From assembly GCA_024275515.1 (NCBI GenBank), contig JAJRYZ010000165.1, forward strand, positions 1 to 55,011: a stretch of 55,011 bases of DNA, in the 5' to 3' direction. The position numbers were made by a program, and so were the translations under genes. Under the pieces are notes generated by a model. It made no database searches and was not told the DNA's origin. It worked only from the letters and a program-made list of their open reading frames with translations. Positions 25,150 to 33,405 of this stretch are shown here, piece by piece. Origin of the DNA: Spirochaetota bacterium. Its GTDB lineage: Bacteria > Spirochaetota > Spirochaetia > ARS1246. How positions within the stretch are numbered: the first letter of the stretch is position 1; each line of letters opens with the position of its first letter.

Positions 25150-26365
25150 GGCGCTCAGAATCGCCAGGATGGAGTTCAAAATGACCGCGGCGAATAAGGC
25201 ATTCATCATCATCACGATACTCGGGCCGCTCGTCATCGTCGGGATGGCTTTTCTTCCGTCGCTGCTTATGCAGTCGGCCTCGGCCATCGAAGAGGGAACC
25301 ACCATCGCGATCGCCGGCGGCGACGGGAAGCTGTTCGACGCGGTAACGACCGCCGCCGTCGATTCGCCGATCCGGTTCGTACGCGGAACCGACGTCGATG
25401 AGCTCGCTCGGCGTGTCGCCGAGCGCGAAATTGACGGATACGTCGTTGTCCCGGAAGACTATCTTCGTACCGATACGCTCGAGTACTACTCGCGCACGGG
25501 AACCGATTTCGTCATCGCCGAGACCATTCAGGGATACTTCGGCAACGTGATCGTCTCGCTTCGCATGCGCGCCGCGGGGCTCGATCCACAGAGAATCGCT
25601 TATCTCAGCGCACGCCCCGAAGTTCTCCTTCGTTCGGCGACGGGCGAACCCGGTTCGGCCGGGGGCGACGTTGCTTCGACGATTTTTACCGCGATAGCCT
25701 TTACCCTCCTGCTCTACCTGACGATTCTTCTCTACGGCCAGGCGACGGCGCGATCGGTCCTTAAGGAAAAAACCTCGAAAACCGTTGAGATCATGTTGTC
25801 GAGCGTGCGACCGATCGACATGCTTTTCGGCAAGCTCCTGGGCCAGGTTTTCGCCGCGTTGCTGCAGTACGCCATATGGGTCGGCGCCGGCTATCTGATC
25901 GTGTCGCTCGTCGGGCCCCGGCTTGGCGTAGAGCTCCCCGCAACGATCTCGACGGGAACGTTCGGATTCCTCGTTCTGTTCTTTCTGCTTGCCTTCTTTC
26001 TCTATTCGGCGGCGTACGCGGCCATCGGATCGGGCGCGGAGGACGAAACGCACGTCGGACAGCTCGGGTGGCCCTTGATCATTTTTCTCGTGCTTCCGAT
26101 GATGCTCGTCTCGGCGATCGTGATGCGCCCCGACGCGCCGTTGGTCATCGCGCTCTCGTATGTGCCGTTTACCGCTCCGATCATCATGTTCATCCGAACG
26201 ATGATCGATATGCCGGCGGCGTGGGAAATCGTACTCGTCGTCGCGATTATGATCGTCTCGATCGTCGGGATGACCGCGGTGTCGGCAAAGATTTTCCGCG
26301 TGGGGCTTCTGATGTCGGGAAAACGCTTCAGCATCGCCGACATCGCGCGATGGGTGCGGTACTGA
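25139..26365 (+). CDS. ABC-2 type permease (NatB-like)
   Basis: A 408-residue permease. One membrane segment lies near the N-terminus (about 18-42), then a ~150-residue extracytoplasmic domain, then five or six helices from about residue 180 (TAIAFTLLLYLTILLYG onward). KEKTSKTVEIMLSSVRP after TM2 is the conserved coupling helix of the NatB/CcmB-like ABC-2 family. The start ATG 25139 (or the adjacent ATG 25142) follows GAGGAG. It works with the ATPase encoded just upstream. Confidence 0.92.
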   Translation: MMNKALRIARMEFKMTAANKAFIIITILGPLVIVGMAFLPSLLMQSASAIEEGTTIAIAGGDGKLFDAVTTAAVDSPIRFVRGTDVDELARRVAEREIDGYVVVPEDYLRTDTLEYYSRTGTDFVIAETIQGYFGNVIVSLRMRAAGLDPQRIAYLSARPEVLLRSATGEPGSAGGDVASTIFTAIAFTLLLYLTILLYGQATARSVLKEKTSKTVEIMLSSVRPIDMLFGKLLGQVFAALLQYAIWVGAGYLIVSLVGPRLGVELPATISTGTFGFLVLFFLLAFFLYSAAYAAIGSGAEDETHVGQLGWPLIIFLVLPMMLVSAIVMRPDAPLVIALSYVPFTAPIIMFIRTMIDMPAAWEIVLVVAIMIVSIVGMTAVSAKIFRVGLLMSGKRFSIADIARWVRY

Positions 26366-26413
26366 TACCGAGAGTCGATCCCGCGGCAGAATCGCCGGCG
26401 CGCGCGTGGATTG

Positions 26414-26443
26414 TTGAACCCGGGACGACAAGTCTGCTATCAT
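26414..26443 (+). promoter_or_regulatory. Promoter of the pyruvate:ferredoxin oxidoreductase gene
   Basis: TTGAAC (26414-26419) and TATCAT (26438-26443) are 18 bases apart, predicting a transcript start near 26450. This excludes the in-frame ATG at 26442 as start codon and supports ATG 26472, which has AAGGA six bases upstream. Confidence 0.6.
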
Positions 26444-26471
26444 GAAGCAACTTCACTCACAAGGACCAATC

Positions 26472-29400
26472 ATGCCTAACAAAACAATGGTCACGATAGA
26501 CGGAAATACGGCGGCGGCGTACGTAGCTCACGCGACGAACGAAGTCATAGCGATTTATCCGATAACCCCGTCGTCACCGATGGGTGAACACGCGGATGAA
26601 TACTCGGCCCACGGTCGGAAGAATATCTGGGGGACCGTTCCCGACGTTATCGAGATGCAGTCTGAAGCCGGCGCGGCCGGCGCGGTCCACGGAGCGCTCA
26701 CCACGGGAGCTTTGACGACGACGTTTACCGCTTCGCAGGGATTGCTTCTGATGATCCCGAACATGTTCAAGATCGCCGGAGAGCTTACTCCGACGGTTTT
26801 CCATATTGCCGCCCGCGCGGTGGCCAACCAGGCGCTGAGCATCTTCGGCGACCATTCCGACGTCATGGCCACGCGGTCCACCGGGTGGGCGATGCTCGCC
26901 TCCAATTCGATTCAGGAGATCATGGACTTCGCGCTTATCGCGCAAACCGCCACACTCGATTCGAGGATCCCGTTTCTCCATTTCTTCGACGGGTTCCGAA
27001 CGTCTCACGAGATTCAGAAGATCGAAGAGCTTCCCTACGAGATAATGCGGGAGATGATCCCGGACGAGGCGGTGGCGGCGCATCGGGCACGCGCTTTGAA
27101 CCCGGAGAATCCTACGATCAAGGGCACCAGTCAGAACCCCGACGTTTTTTTCGCGGCCCGCGAGTCGGTCAACAGATACTATCTCGCCGTTCCCGGCGTG
27201 GTTGAAGCGGCCATGAAGAAGTTCGCCGGTCTGACCGGCCGCACGTATTCGTTGTTCGACTACGTGGGAGCTCCCGACGCCGAGCGCGTGGTCGTGGTGA
27301 TGGGCTCGGGCGCCGAGGTCGCCGAAGAAACCGTTCGATTCCTCGTGGAACGGGGAGAGAAGGTCGGCGTGGTCAAGGTGCGTCTCTTCAAACCGTTTTC
27401 CGTCGAGCATTTCATGAACACGTTGCCGTCGACGGTCGATTCGGTCGCGGTTCTCGACCGCACCAAAGAACCGGGGTCGCTCGGCGAGCCTCTCTACGAG
27501 GATGTCCGAACGGCGATCGGGGAGGCTTCCGACGCGGGGGTGAACCCGTTCGCGCACTTCCCAAGAATCGTGGGCGGACGCTACGGACTCGGTTCGAACG
27601 AGTTCACGCCCGCGATGGTGAAAGCGGTCTTCGACAACCTTTCGGCGGACAAGCCAAAAAACCACTTCACCGTCGGCATCAATGACGACCTCACCAACAC
27701 CAGTCTGGACTACGATTCGTCGTTCACCACCGAGACCGAAAAGGTGCACCGCGCTATGTTCTTCGGTCTGGGATCCGACGGAACGGTCGGCGCCAACAAT
27801 AACTCGATCAAGATAATAGGAACGGCCACCGACAACTACGCGCAGGGTTACTTCGTCTACGATTCGAAGAAGGCCGGCGCGATGACCGTGTCGCATCTCC
27901 GTTTCGGCAAAGACCCGATCAGGAGCAGCTATCTTATCCAGAACGCGAGTTTCGTCGCGTGCCACAAATTCAGCTTCCTGGAGAAGATCGACATGCTCTC
28001 CTGCGCCGAGGACGGCGGGGTATTCCTGTTGGCGTCCCCGTTCTCCAAGGACGAGGTCTGGAATCACATCCCGGTCGAAGTGCAAAAGCAGATTATCGAA
28101 AAGAAACTCCGGTTTTACGTGATCGACGCGCACCGGCTCGCCCGAGAGGCGCGAATGGGTACGCGGATAAACACGATCATGCAGACCGCCTTTTTCATGA
28201 TCTCCGGAGTGCTTCCCAAGGACGAGGCGCTGCAATTGATCAAAAAGGCGGTCGTCGACACCTACGGAAGCAAGGGGCAGGACATCGTCGAACGCAACAT
28301 GGCCGCGATCGAGCTCGCGACCTCCGGGATCGAACAGGTCGACTATCCGTCCGAACCGGTCGGGGAATTGCACATGAAGCCTCCGGTGCCGGCGGACGCG
28401 CCGCAGTTCATCCGCGAAGTTACCGGTGAGATCATCGCCGGGCGGGGCGCGCGGATTCCGGTATCGAAACTGCCCGACGACGGGACTTATCCAACCGGAA
28501 CCACCAAGTACGAAAAGCGCAATATCGCCGACGACGTTCCCGAATGGGAACCCGACATCTGTATTCAGTGCGGCGATTGCTCGGCGGTTTGCCCGCACGC
28601 GGTCATCCGTATGAAGGCGTACGACCCGACCCATCTCGACGGCGCGCCGGATACGCTCAGGAGCGCCGAGGCCAAGGGCAAAGAGTTCGCCGGGCTTAAG
28701 TTCACGATCCAAATCTCGCCCGAAGACTGCACCGGGTGTCGATTGTGCGTGTACATTTGCCCCGCCCATGAAAAGAAAGACGGTGAGAAAACCGACAAGA
28801 AAGCCCTTAACATGGTCTCGCTTCTCGAGGTCCGCGAGCGCGAGGTCGGGAACTGGGAATACTTCGAAACGATTCCCGACACCGATCCGTCGCTGCTGCG
28901 CAGAAACACGACCAAGGGCTCGCAACTGCTCAAGCCGATGTTCGAGTTTTCCGGCGCCTGCGCCGGATGCGGCGAAACCCCCTACGTCAAGCTTCTCAGC
29001 CAACTCTTCGGCGATCGGGCCGTTATCGCCAACGCCACCGGGTGTTCGTCGATATACGGCGGGAACCTCCCGACCACTCCGTATGCGAAAAGGGCCGACG
29101 GTCGCGGGCCGTCGTGGTCGAATTCGCTGTTCGAGGACGCGGCCGAGTTCGGAATGGGGATGCGACTGACGGCGGACAAACTAACGGCCTTCGCACGCGA
29201 GCTCGTCGAACGTATGATCTCAGGCGACGCAAAGGGAATAGACGCTTCGCTACTGGAAAAGATACGCGACAACGAGCAATCGACTCCGGAGGAGATCGAG
29301 CGACAAAGATCGTACGTGGCCGACCTCAAGAGTCAACTTGAAAGCTCCGATACCGCTGAAGCCGGCAGGCTTCTCGCGGTCGCCGATTATCTCATCCGGC

Positions 29401-30056
29401 GCTCGGTATGGGTGCTCGGCGGAGACGGGTGGGCCTATGACATCGGATACGGCGGACTCGATCATGTTATCGCATCCGGTCGCAACGTAAACATCCTCGT
29501 CATGGATACCGAGGTCTACTCCAACACCGGCGGGCAGATGTCGAAAGCGACGCCGACCGGTGCGATAGCCAAATTCGCGGCCGGAGGCAAATTACTTCCC
29601 AAGAAAGATCTGGGAATGATGGCGATGTCTTACGGCTATATCTATGTTGCGCGAATCGCGATGGGGTACAACCGGATTCAGACGATACGCGCTTTTATCG
29701 AGGCCGAAGCGTTTGACGGACCGTCGCTGATTATCGCCTACAGTCATTGTATTCCGGGTCACGGCATCGGGGCCGGCGCCGGACTCGAGCAGCAGAAGCT
29801 CGCGGTCGAGTCGGGAGTCTGGCCGCTTTTCCGGTTCAATCCGGCCAACATCGACAAAGGGAAAAACCCGCTTAGCCTCGATTCGAAGCCGCCGACGATC
29901 GACGTCGAGGACTATATCTACAACGAGATCCGTTTTCGGTCGCTTAGACTTGCAAAGCCTGTAACGGCCGAAGAGCTGCTGGTGAACCTGCGAACGCAGG
30001 TAAAACGTCAAAGGACGACCTACGAATACCTGGCGGCAAGAGAGTATTCGGAATAG
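26472..30056 (+). CDS. nifJ: Pyruvate:ferredoxin (flavodoxin) oxidoreductase, single-chain
   Basis: The 1194-residue homodimeric-type enzyme oxidises pyruvate to acetyl-CoA and CO2, reducing ferredoxin or flavodoxin. Domains in order: pyrimidine-binding domain (IAIYPITPSSPMGEHAD, residues ~20-35), gamma domain (SSYLIQNASFVACHKFSFLEK), CoA-linked and ferredoxin-like domain with two CxxCxxCxxxCP motifs (CIQCGDCSAVCP near 697 and CTGCRLCVYICP near 755), and the TPP domain. The TPP domain has CAGCGETPY, GCSSIYGGNLPTTPY and GDGWAYDIGYGG with VMDTEVYSNTGGQ. The cysteines of the proximal cluster (CAGC and the later cysteine) are present. It follows a good promoter and is followed by convergent genes, so it is probably monocistronic. 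With PDH at 50643 the cell has two pyruvate routes. Confidence 0.98.
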   Translation: MPNKTMVTIDGNTAAAYVAHATNEVIAIYPITPSSPMGEHADEYSAHGRKNIWGTVPDVIEMQSEAGAAGAVHGALTTGALTTTFTASQGLLLMIPNMFKIAGELTPTVFHIAARAVANQALSIFGDHSDVMATRSTGWAMLASNSIQEIMDFALIAQTATLDSRIPFLHFFDGFRTSHEIQKIEELPYEIMREMIPDEAVAAHRARALNPENPTIKGTSQNPDVFFAARESVNRYYLAVPGVVEAAMKKFAGLTGRTYSLFDYVGAPDAERVVVVMGSGAEVAEETVRFLVERGEKVGVVKVRLFKPFSVEHFMNTLPSTVDSVAVLDRTKEPGSLGEPLYEDVRTAIGEASDAGVNPFAHFPRIVGGRYGLGSNEFTPAMVKAVFDNLSADKPKNHFTVGINDDLTNTSLDYDSSFTTETEKVHRAMFFGLGSDGTVGANNNSIKIIGTATDNYAQGYFVYDSKKAGAMTVSHLRFGKDPIRSSYLIQNASFVACHKFSFLEKIDMLSCAEDGGVFLLASPFSKDEVWNHIPVEVQKQIIEKKLRFYVIDAHRLAREARMGTRINTIMQTAFFMISGVLPKDEALQLIKKAVVDTYGSKGQDIVERNMAAIELATSGIEQVDYPSEPVGELHMKPPVPADAPQFIREVTGEIIAGRGARIPVSKLPDDGTYPTGTTKYEKRNIADDVPEWEPDICIQCGDCSAVCPHAVIRMKAYDPTHLDGAPDTLRSAEAKGKEFAGLKFTIQISPEDCTGCRLCVYICPAHEKKDGEKTDKKALNMVSLLEVREREVGNWEYFETIPDTDPSLLRRNTTKGSQLLKPMFEFSGACAGCGETPYVKLLSQLFGDRAVIANATGCSSIYGGNLPTTPYAKRADGRGPSWSNSLFEDAAEFGMGMRLTADKLTAFARELVERMISGDAKGIDASLLEKIRDNEQSTPEEIERQRSYVADLKSQLESSDTAEAGRLLAVADYLIRRSVWVLGGDGWAYDIGYGGLDHVIASGRNVNILVMDTEVYSNTGGQMSKATPTGAIAKFAAGGKLLPKKDLGMMAMSYGYIYVARIAMGYNRIQTIRAFIEAEAFDGPSLIIAYSHCIPGHGIGAGAGLEQQKLAVESGVWPLFRFNPANIDKGKNPLSLDSKPPTIDVEDYIYNEIRFRSLRLAKPVTAEELLVNLRTQVKRQRTTYEYLAAREYSE

Positions 30057-30076
30057 CCGTTCCGAAAAGCGCCGCG

Positions 30077-30538
30077 CTATATCCGCACAAGTCCGTCGAC
30101 CGGCGCCCAGCGGTAGACGCTGTCGGCCTGGTCGATTCCGGCCGTTTTGAGCTCTTCGGTTCCCGGTTTGTAGGTCGAGTAGACGCGAAACTCGACCGGA
30201 GACGGCAGCCGAACCGAAGAACGATCTCGCTTGGTTTCCGACTCGGAAGTCGAGCGAAGAATCTCCGGTACGATGAACTTGACCAGAAGCTCGCGGATCG
30301 TCGCCTCGGGGGTGCCGACGGGAACGTGCACCGCGTAGCTCGCGATGCGCGTTCGATTCTCGACGATGTAGTCGGGATCGGAAAGAAGATAGTTCACCGG
30401 CGGCTGGTCGGCCCAGTTGTCGAAGACCCCCAACCTCGACAGCACGAGAACCAGAGCGACGCCGACGATCACCGTCGTGAGAGCCTTTTTCGGGCTGCCG
30501 AAAAGACCGCGCCTTCGGTACGCCTCGTCCTCGATCAT
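30077..30538 (-). CDS. Membrane-anchored protein of unknown function
   Basis: A 153-residue protein with a basic N-terminus, one membrane segment at about residues 18-37 (ALTTVIVGVALVLVLSRLG), then an extracytoplasmic domain of about 110 residues with no recognised motif. An N-in orientation is expected. ATG 30538 has AGGAAGG seven bases upstream; GTG 30562 overlapping the dehydrogenase stop is an alternative giving 161 residues. It is the last gene of the 32997-30077 run. Its stop is 20 bases from the nifJ stop, on the other strand. Function unknown. Confidence 0.7.
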   Translation of the reverse strand: MIEDEAYRRRGLFGSPKKALTTVIVGVALVLVLSRLGVFDNWADQPPVNYLLSDPDYIVENRTRIASYAVHVPVGTPEATIRELLVKFIVPEILRSTSESETKRDRSSVRLPSPVEFRVYSTYKPGTEELKTAGIDQADSVYRWAPVDGLVRI

Positions 30539-30558
30539 TGAACGACCTTCCTCACGAT

Positions 30559-31671
30559 TCACCTGTTCTGCGCCGGATGGTGTGAGGCTTCGACCGGCGC
30601 CACCGGCCGGCTTCCCGACGCCCCCGACTCGTAGATCGCGCGAATGAGAGCGACCGCCTTTCTCGCCTCGGTCGACGACACGAACGGCGCCCCGCCTGTC
30701 TTTATCGCGTCGATGAAATCGCGTATCACCGGAGTGTGCCCCATATCCACGCTCGGAACGGCCGTTCCGGCGGCGGCTCTCTCGGAACGAGCGATCTCTT
30801 CTTCGTCATGAAGCCGCGTGAGCTCGAGCAACTCCTCCTTCGCCGCCGTTTCCTGATCGGTCGGATCGACTATCTCCATTCGAAGCAGACGGTCGTGCGA
30901 GACCGCGACGGTCCCGCGCGAACCGTATACCTCGATGTACGGCTTGAACTCCGGATACGCAAGCGTCGTCGCCTCGATAACCCCCGACGCCCCCGACTCG
31001 AACCGTACGAGCGCGAGAGCAACCGTTTCCACTTCCACGTCGCGTCCTTTCGTTTCGGATATCGCGACGACCTGCGTGGGTCGCCCCATAAACCACTGGT
31101 ACAGATCGACGTCGTGAATGCCCTGGTTCATCAGACATCCGCCTCCGTCGATCTTCCAGGTTCCGCGCCATCCGCCCGAATCGTAGTATGCCTGAGTCCG
31201 GTAGCGCTTGATGTAGACGCTTCCCGAATAGATTTCGCCGAGAAGCCCTCGGTCGAACAACGTTTTCATGAGTCGAATCAGAGGTCTGAATCGCGATTGA
31301 TACACGCCGGCGACGAAACCGTCGCTGTTCCGCTCCGCAGCTATGATCCGATCGATCCGCTCGGTCGTGATCTCCAGCGGTTTTTCGACGAGAACCGGTA
31401 GCCCGCACTCGAGCGCGGCGATAACCGCATCGAGGTGGAAGCCGCTCGGAGTCGATACCGTAACCGCGTCCACCACCCCGGAGGCGAGCATGGAAGAGAC
31501 GTCGGTAAAGCAGTCCACCCCGTGCTCTTTCGCCACGCGGTGTGCAGCGTCCTCGCGCACGTCGCACACCGCGCTCAGCCGACATCCGTCGACTTCGCCG
31601 ATGGAATGGATGTGAGAGGGCCCGATCGCGCCGACCCCGACAACGCCCACCCGAACCTGGTCGTTTACCAT
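30559..31671 (-). CDS. Gfo/Idh/MocA-family NAD(P)-dependent oxidoreductase
   Basis: A 370-residue dehydrogenase. The N-terminal Rossmann fold starts VRVGVVGVGAIGPSHI, with STPSGFHLDAVIAAL and the family signature VLVEKPLE (catalytic Lys). The C-terminal domain has RYRTQAYYDSGGWRGTWKIDGGGCLMNQGIHDVDLYQWFMG, in which GGGCLMNQGIHDVD carries the conserved Asp and His of this family (full stretch 31085-31205). It probably oxidises a sugar, inositol or a 3-keto derivative. It lies between the unknown enzyme at 31681-32997 and the membrane protein. Substrate cannot be read from sequence. Confidence 0.92.
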   Translation of the reverse strand: MVNDQVRVGVVGVGAIGPSHIHSIGEVDGCRLSAVCDVREDAAHRVAKEHGVDCFTDVSSMLASGVVDAVTVSTPSGFHLDAVIAALECGLPVLVEKPLEITTERIDRIIAAERNSDGFVAGVYQSRFRPLIRLMKTLFDRGLLGEIYSGSVYIKRYRTQAYYDSGGWRGTWKIDGGGCLMNQGIHDVDLYQWFMGRPTQVVAISETKGRDVEVETVALALVRFESGASGVIEATTLAYPEFKPYIEVYGSRGTVAVSHDRLLRMEIVDPTDQETAAKEELLELTRLHDEEEIARSERAAAGTAVPSVDMGHTPVIRDFIDAIKTGGAPFVSSTEARKAVALIRAIYESGASGSRPVAPVEASHHPAQNR

Positions 31672-31680
31672 GCATCATAC

Positions 31681-32997
31681 CTAATATGCGAACCCGAACG
31701 AGTCAAGGCGAAAAGGCGGCCGGGCGAAACGTCGATCGGCGACGCGAGAACTCCTCGTGGTACCGCCCGATCCATCGCGCGTACCGTTGAAGCGACCCGT
31801 CACGAGGTGTAGTGTCACCGAACGCGCATACGCCGAGCTCCACGGCCCACCGCCAATCCGCGCCGCGGCGATTGAGTCGGCCGGAACAATCGCGCACGCC
31901 CGCAAGAGCGCGTGCGCGAACACGACGAACGATGCAAAGTGATACTCCCAGTACAGGTGGCGCCCGCCTCCCAGAGATCCGCCGACGAGACGACCCGCTT
32001 CGTGCGCCTGGAACTTGCGGATTCGCGCGACCGCTCGCTCGGTCGCGCGGAGGGCAAGCGGATCGCCGAGCGAATCGACGATGAGCGCCAAATAGTGGAT
32101 CTGTTCGGCATGACTGTACGGGGAATAGTCGGTGCCGGCCGGGCAGAATATCCGCCCGTTCGGCCGGAGGAGTCGCTGCATAACACCGTGCACACCTCTC
32201 CAGTTCCAGGTGAGCGACTCGGGGATCCTCCCCAGGTAGTCGCGATAGATCAGGTAGGGAATCGCGTAGTTGTTGATGCACGCCTGGTAACTCGGGTGAA
32301 ACGCGCCGTGGTTCTCCAGCGTAAAATCGTCGAACAGGTTCGCCGTTGAGACCCGCTCGCCGAGCGGTTTATCCTCGACTACCGTCGAAGAGCCGCGGTC
32401 GGCTTCGCGGTTGTAGGAGTTGAGAAAAAAACGGTGAGCCTTCTCCCGCCACGCGTCGAGCCGCGGGTCGTCGGGACACAGCGCCTGCGCGCCGACGAGA
32501 GGCCCCGCGGTCCAGCACGTCTCTTCGGCCTTCGTGTCCGCGTAGAGACCGGTTGGAAACACGTAGTCGAGCAAGCGTTCGGCGCACGAAGCGACTCCGG
32601 CCGCGAGCCGCGCGACGATCTGCTGTTCCGCCCGAGATCGCCGCCCCTGCGCGGCGCGACCTGTGCGGCTTTCATCGCCGAGCAGTAGGGCGTAGGCGAC
32701 GTAGGACCAGGCGAGCGGCGGCACCGACTCCGGGTCGCATTCGGCCACGCGACGAAGCGCTCTTTGCGCAAGCGAACCGAGGTCGCGGCGCGCGCCGGGT
32801 GTTCTCCCGGCGGCGTAGGCGAAAACGACCGCGGCGTTCGAGTCGATCAACCCCGGCTCGTAAATCGACTCGTTTTTTCCGAGCGGGCGCCCGTGGGTAT
32901 CGGACTCGGTGATTCCTCCGTATGCATCGATCAGGAAAGGCAGATGGTCTTTCGTGATTTCGGCGATTCGCGACTGCAAATGACTCACTTCGTTCAT
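31681..32997 (-). CDS. Uncharacterised protein, probably an all-helical carbohydrate-active enzyme; 3' end probably frameshifted
   Basis: The open frame gives 438 residues. Aromatic, helical blocks such as PPLAWSYVAYALLLG, EETCWTAGPLVGAQAL, ENHGAFHPSYQACINNYAIPYL, FCPAGTDYSPYSHAEQIHYLAL and HLYWEYHFASFVVFAHALL suggest an (alpha/alpha) toroid like those of polysaccharide-processing enzymes, but I cannot name the family. From about residue 375 the frame loses protein character, while the neighbouring frame (minus strand, ending at 31703) reads ADWRWAVELGVCAFGD and WIGRYHEEF and looks real. A frameshift near 31845-31875 is likely, so the true product may end at 31703. There is no signal peptide. 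It heads the operon with the Gfo/Idh/MocA gene. Confidence 0.65.
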   Translation of the reverse strand: MNEVSHLQSRIAEITKDHLPFLIDAYGGITESDTHGRPLGKNESIYEPGLIDSNAAVVFAYAAGRTPGARRDLGSLAQRALRRVAECDPESVPPLAWSYVAYALLLGDESRTGRAAQGRRSRAEQQIVARLAAGVASCAERLLDYVFPTGLYADTKAEETCWTAGPLVGAQALCPDDPRLDAWREKAHRFFLNSYNREADRGSSTVVEDKPLGERVSTANLFDDFTLENHGAFHPSYQACINNYAIPYLIYRDYLGRIPESLTWNWRGVHGVMQRLLRPNGRIFCPAGTDYSPYSHAEQIHYLALIVDSLGDPLALRATERAVARIRKFQAHEAGRLVGGSLGGGRHLYWEYHFASFVVFAHALLRACAIVPADSIAAARIGGGPWSSAYARSVTLHLVTGRFNGTRDGSGGTTRSSRVADRRFARPPFRLDSFGFAY

Positions 32998-33300
32998 TCC
33001 CCGTCCTGCCGCGGGCGACCCACGCGCCGCTCGTGCGCCCGGATTCCTCGATCCGGGGACGTGATTTTTTCAATCCGACCGTCGTTCCGTTCCGTTGCAG
33101 TTCTACCTCCGCGGGAACACCGCCTGAGAAGAGCGAGCGCATCCGACTCCACACGACACTTCCAACAGCGGGCCGACGACGCCGACTCGATGCATCGTAC
33201 GCGATTGGGTCGCCGGCGGGCAAGATGCGCCGATTGGGCGATCTCAACCCGACCGCGGGCGCGCACGAGGAGGGATGTTATACCAAGAACCCGGCGACTG
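32998..33300. other. Intergenic stretch with no recognised gene
   Basis: This divergent spacer upstream of the ABC importer holds only arginine-rich open frames with no family character, no tRNA and no clear hairpin. Base composition changes sharply to AT-rich at about 33303, where the operator and promoter begin. Confidence 0.6.
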
Positions 33301-33304
33301 CAAC

Positions 33305-33344
33305 ATGACGATATTGCAATATAGATGATATGCAATATGACGAT
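33305..33344 (+). promoter_or_regulatory. AT-rich operator with repeated palindrome upstream of the importer promoter
   Basis: The perfect 12-bp palindrome ATATTGCAATAT (33311-33322) recurs with one T missing at 33328-33338. Both are enclosed by direct repeats of ATGACGAT at 33305-33312 and 33337-33344, 32 bases apart, or about three helical turns. The second repeat touches the -35 box, so a bound protein would probably control the promoter. Confidence 0.6.
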
Positions 33345-33373
33345 TGACAAGGTCTTGAATCATTCGGTATAAT
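33344..33373 (+). promoter_or_regulatory. Consensus sigma-70 promoter of the ABC importer operon
   Basis: TTGACA (33344-33349) and TATAAT (33368-33373) match consensus at all twelve positions with an 18-base spacer. A perfect AGGAGG (33393-33398) and the GTG start at 33406 follow. Confidence 0.85.
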
Positions 33374-33405
33374 TATCAGTTACATTCTCAATAGGAGGTC
33401 TCTTT

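Noticed and set aside
26442-26471. Upstream ATG for the pyruvate:ferredoxin oxidoreductase
   Set aside because: It lies in the -10 box of the best promoter and has no Shine-Dalgarno.
26574-29003. 809-residue open frame antisense to the pyruvate:ferredoxin oxidoreductase gene
   Set aside because: Arg/His-rich composition without domains; it is the shadow of a highly conserved gene in GC-rich DNA.
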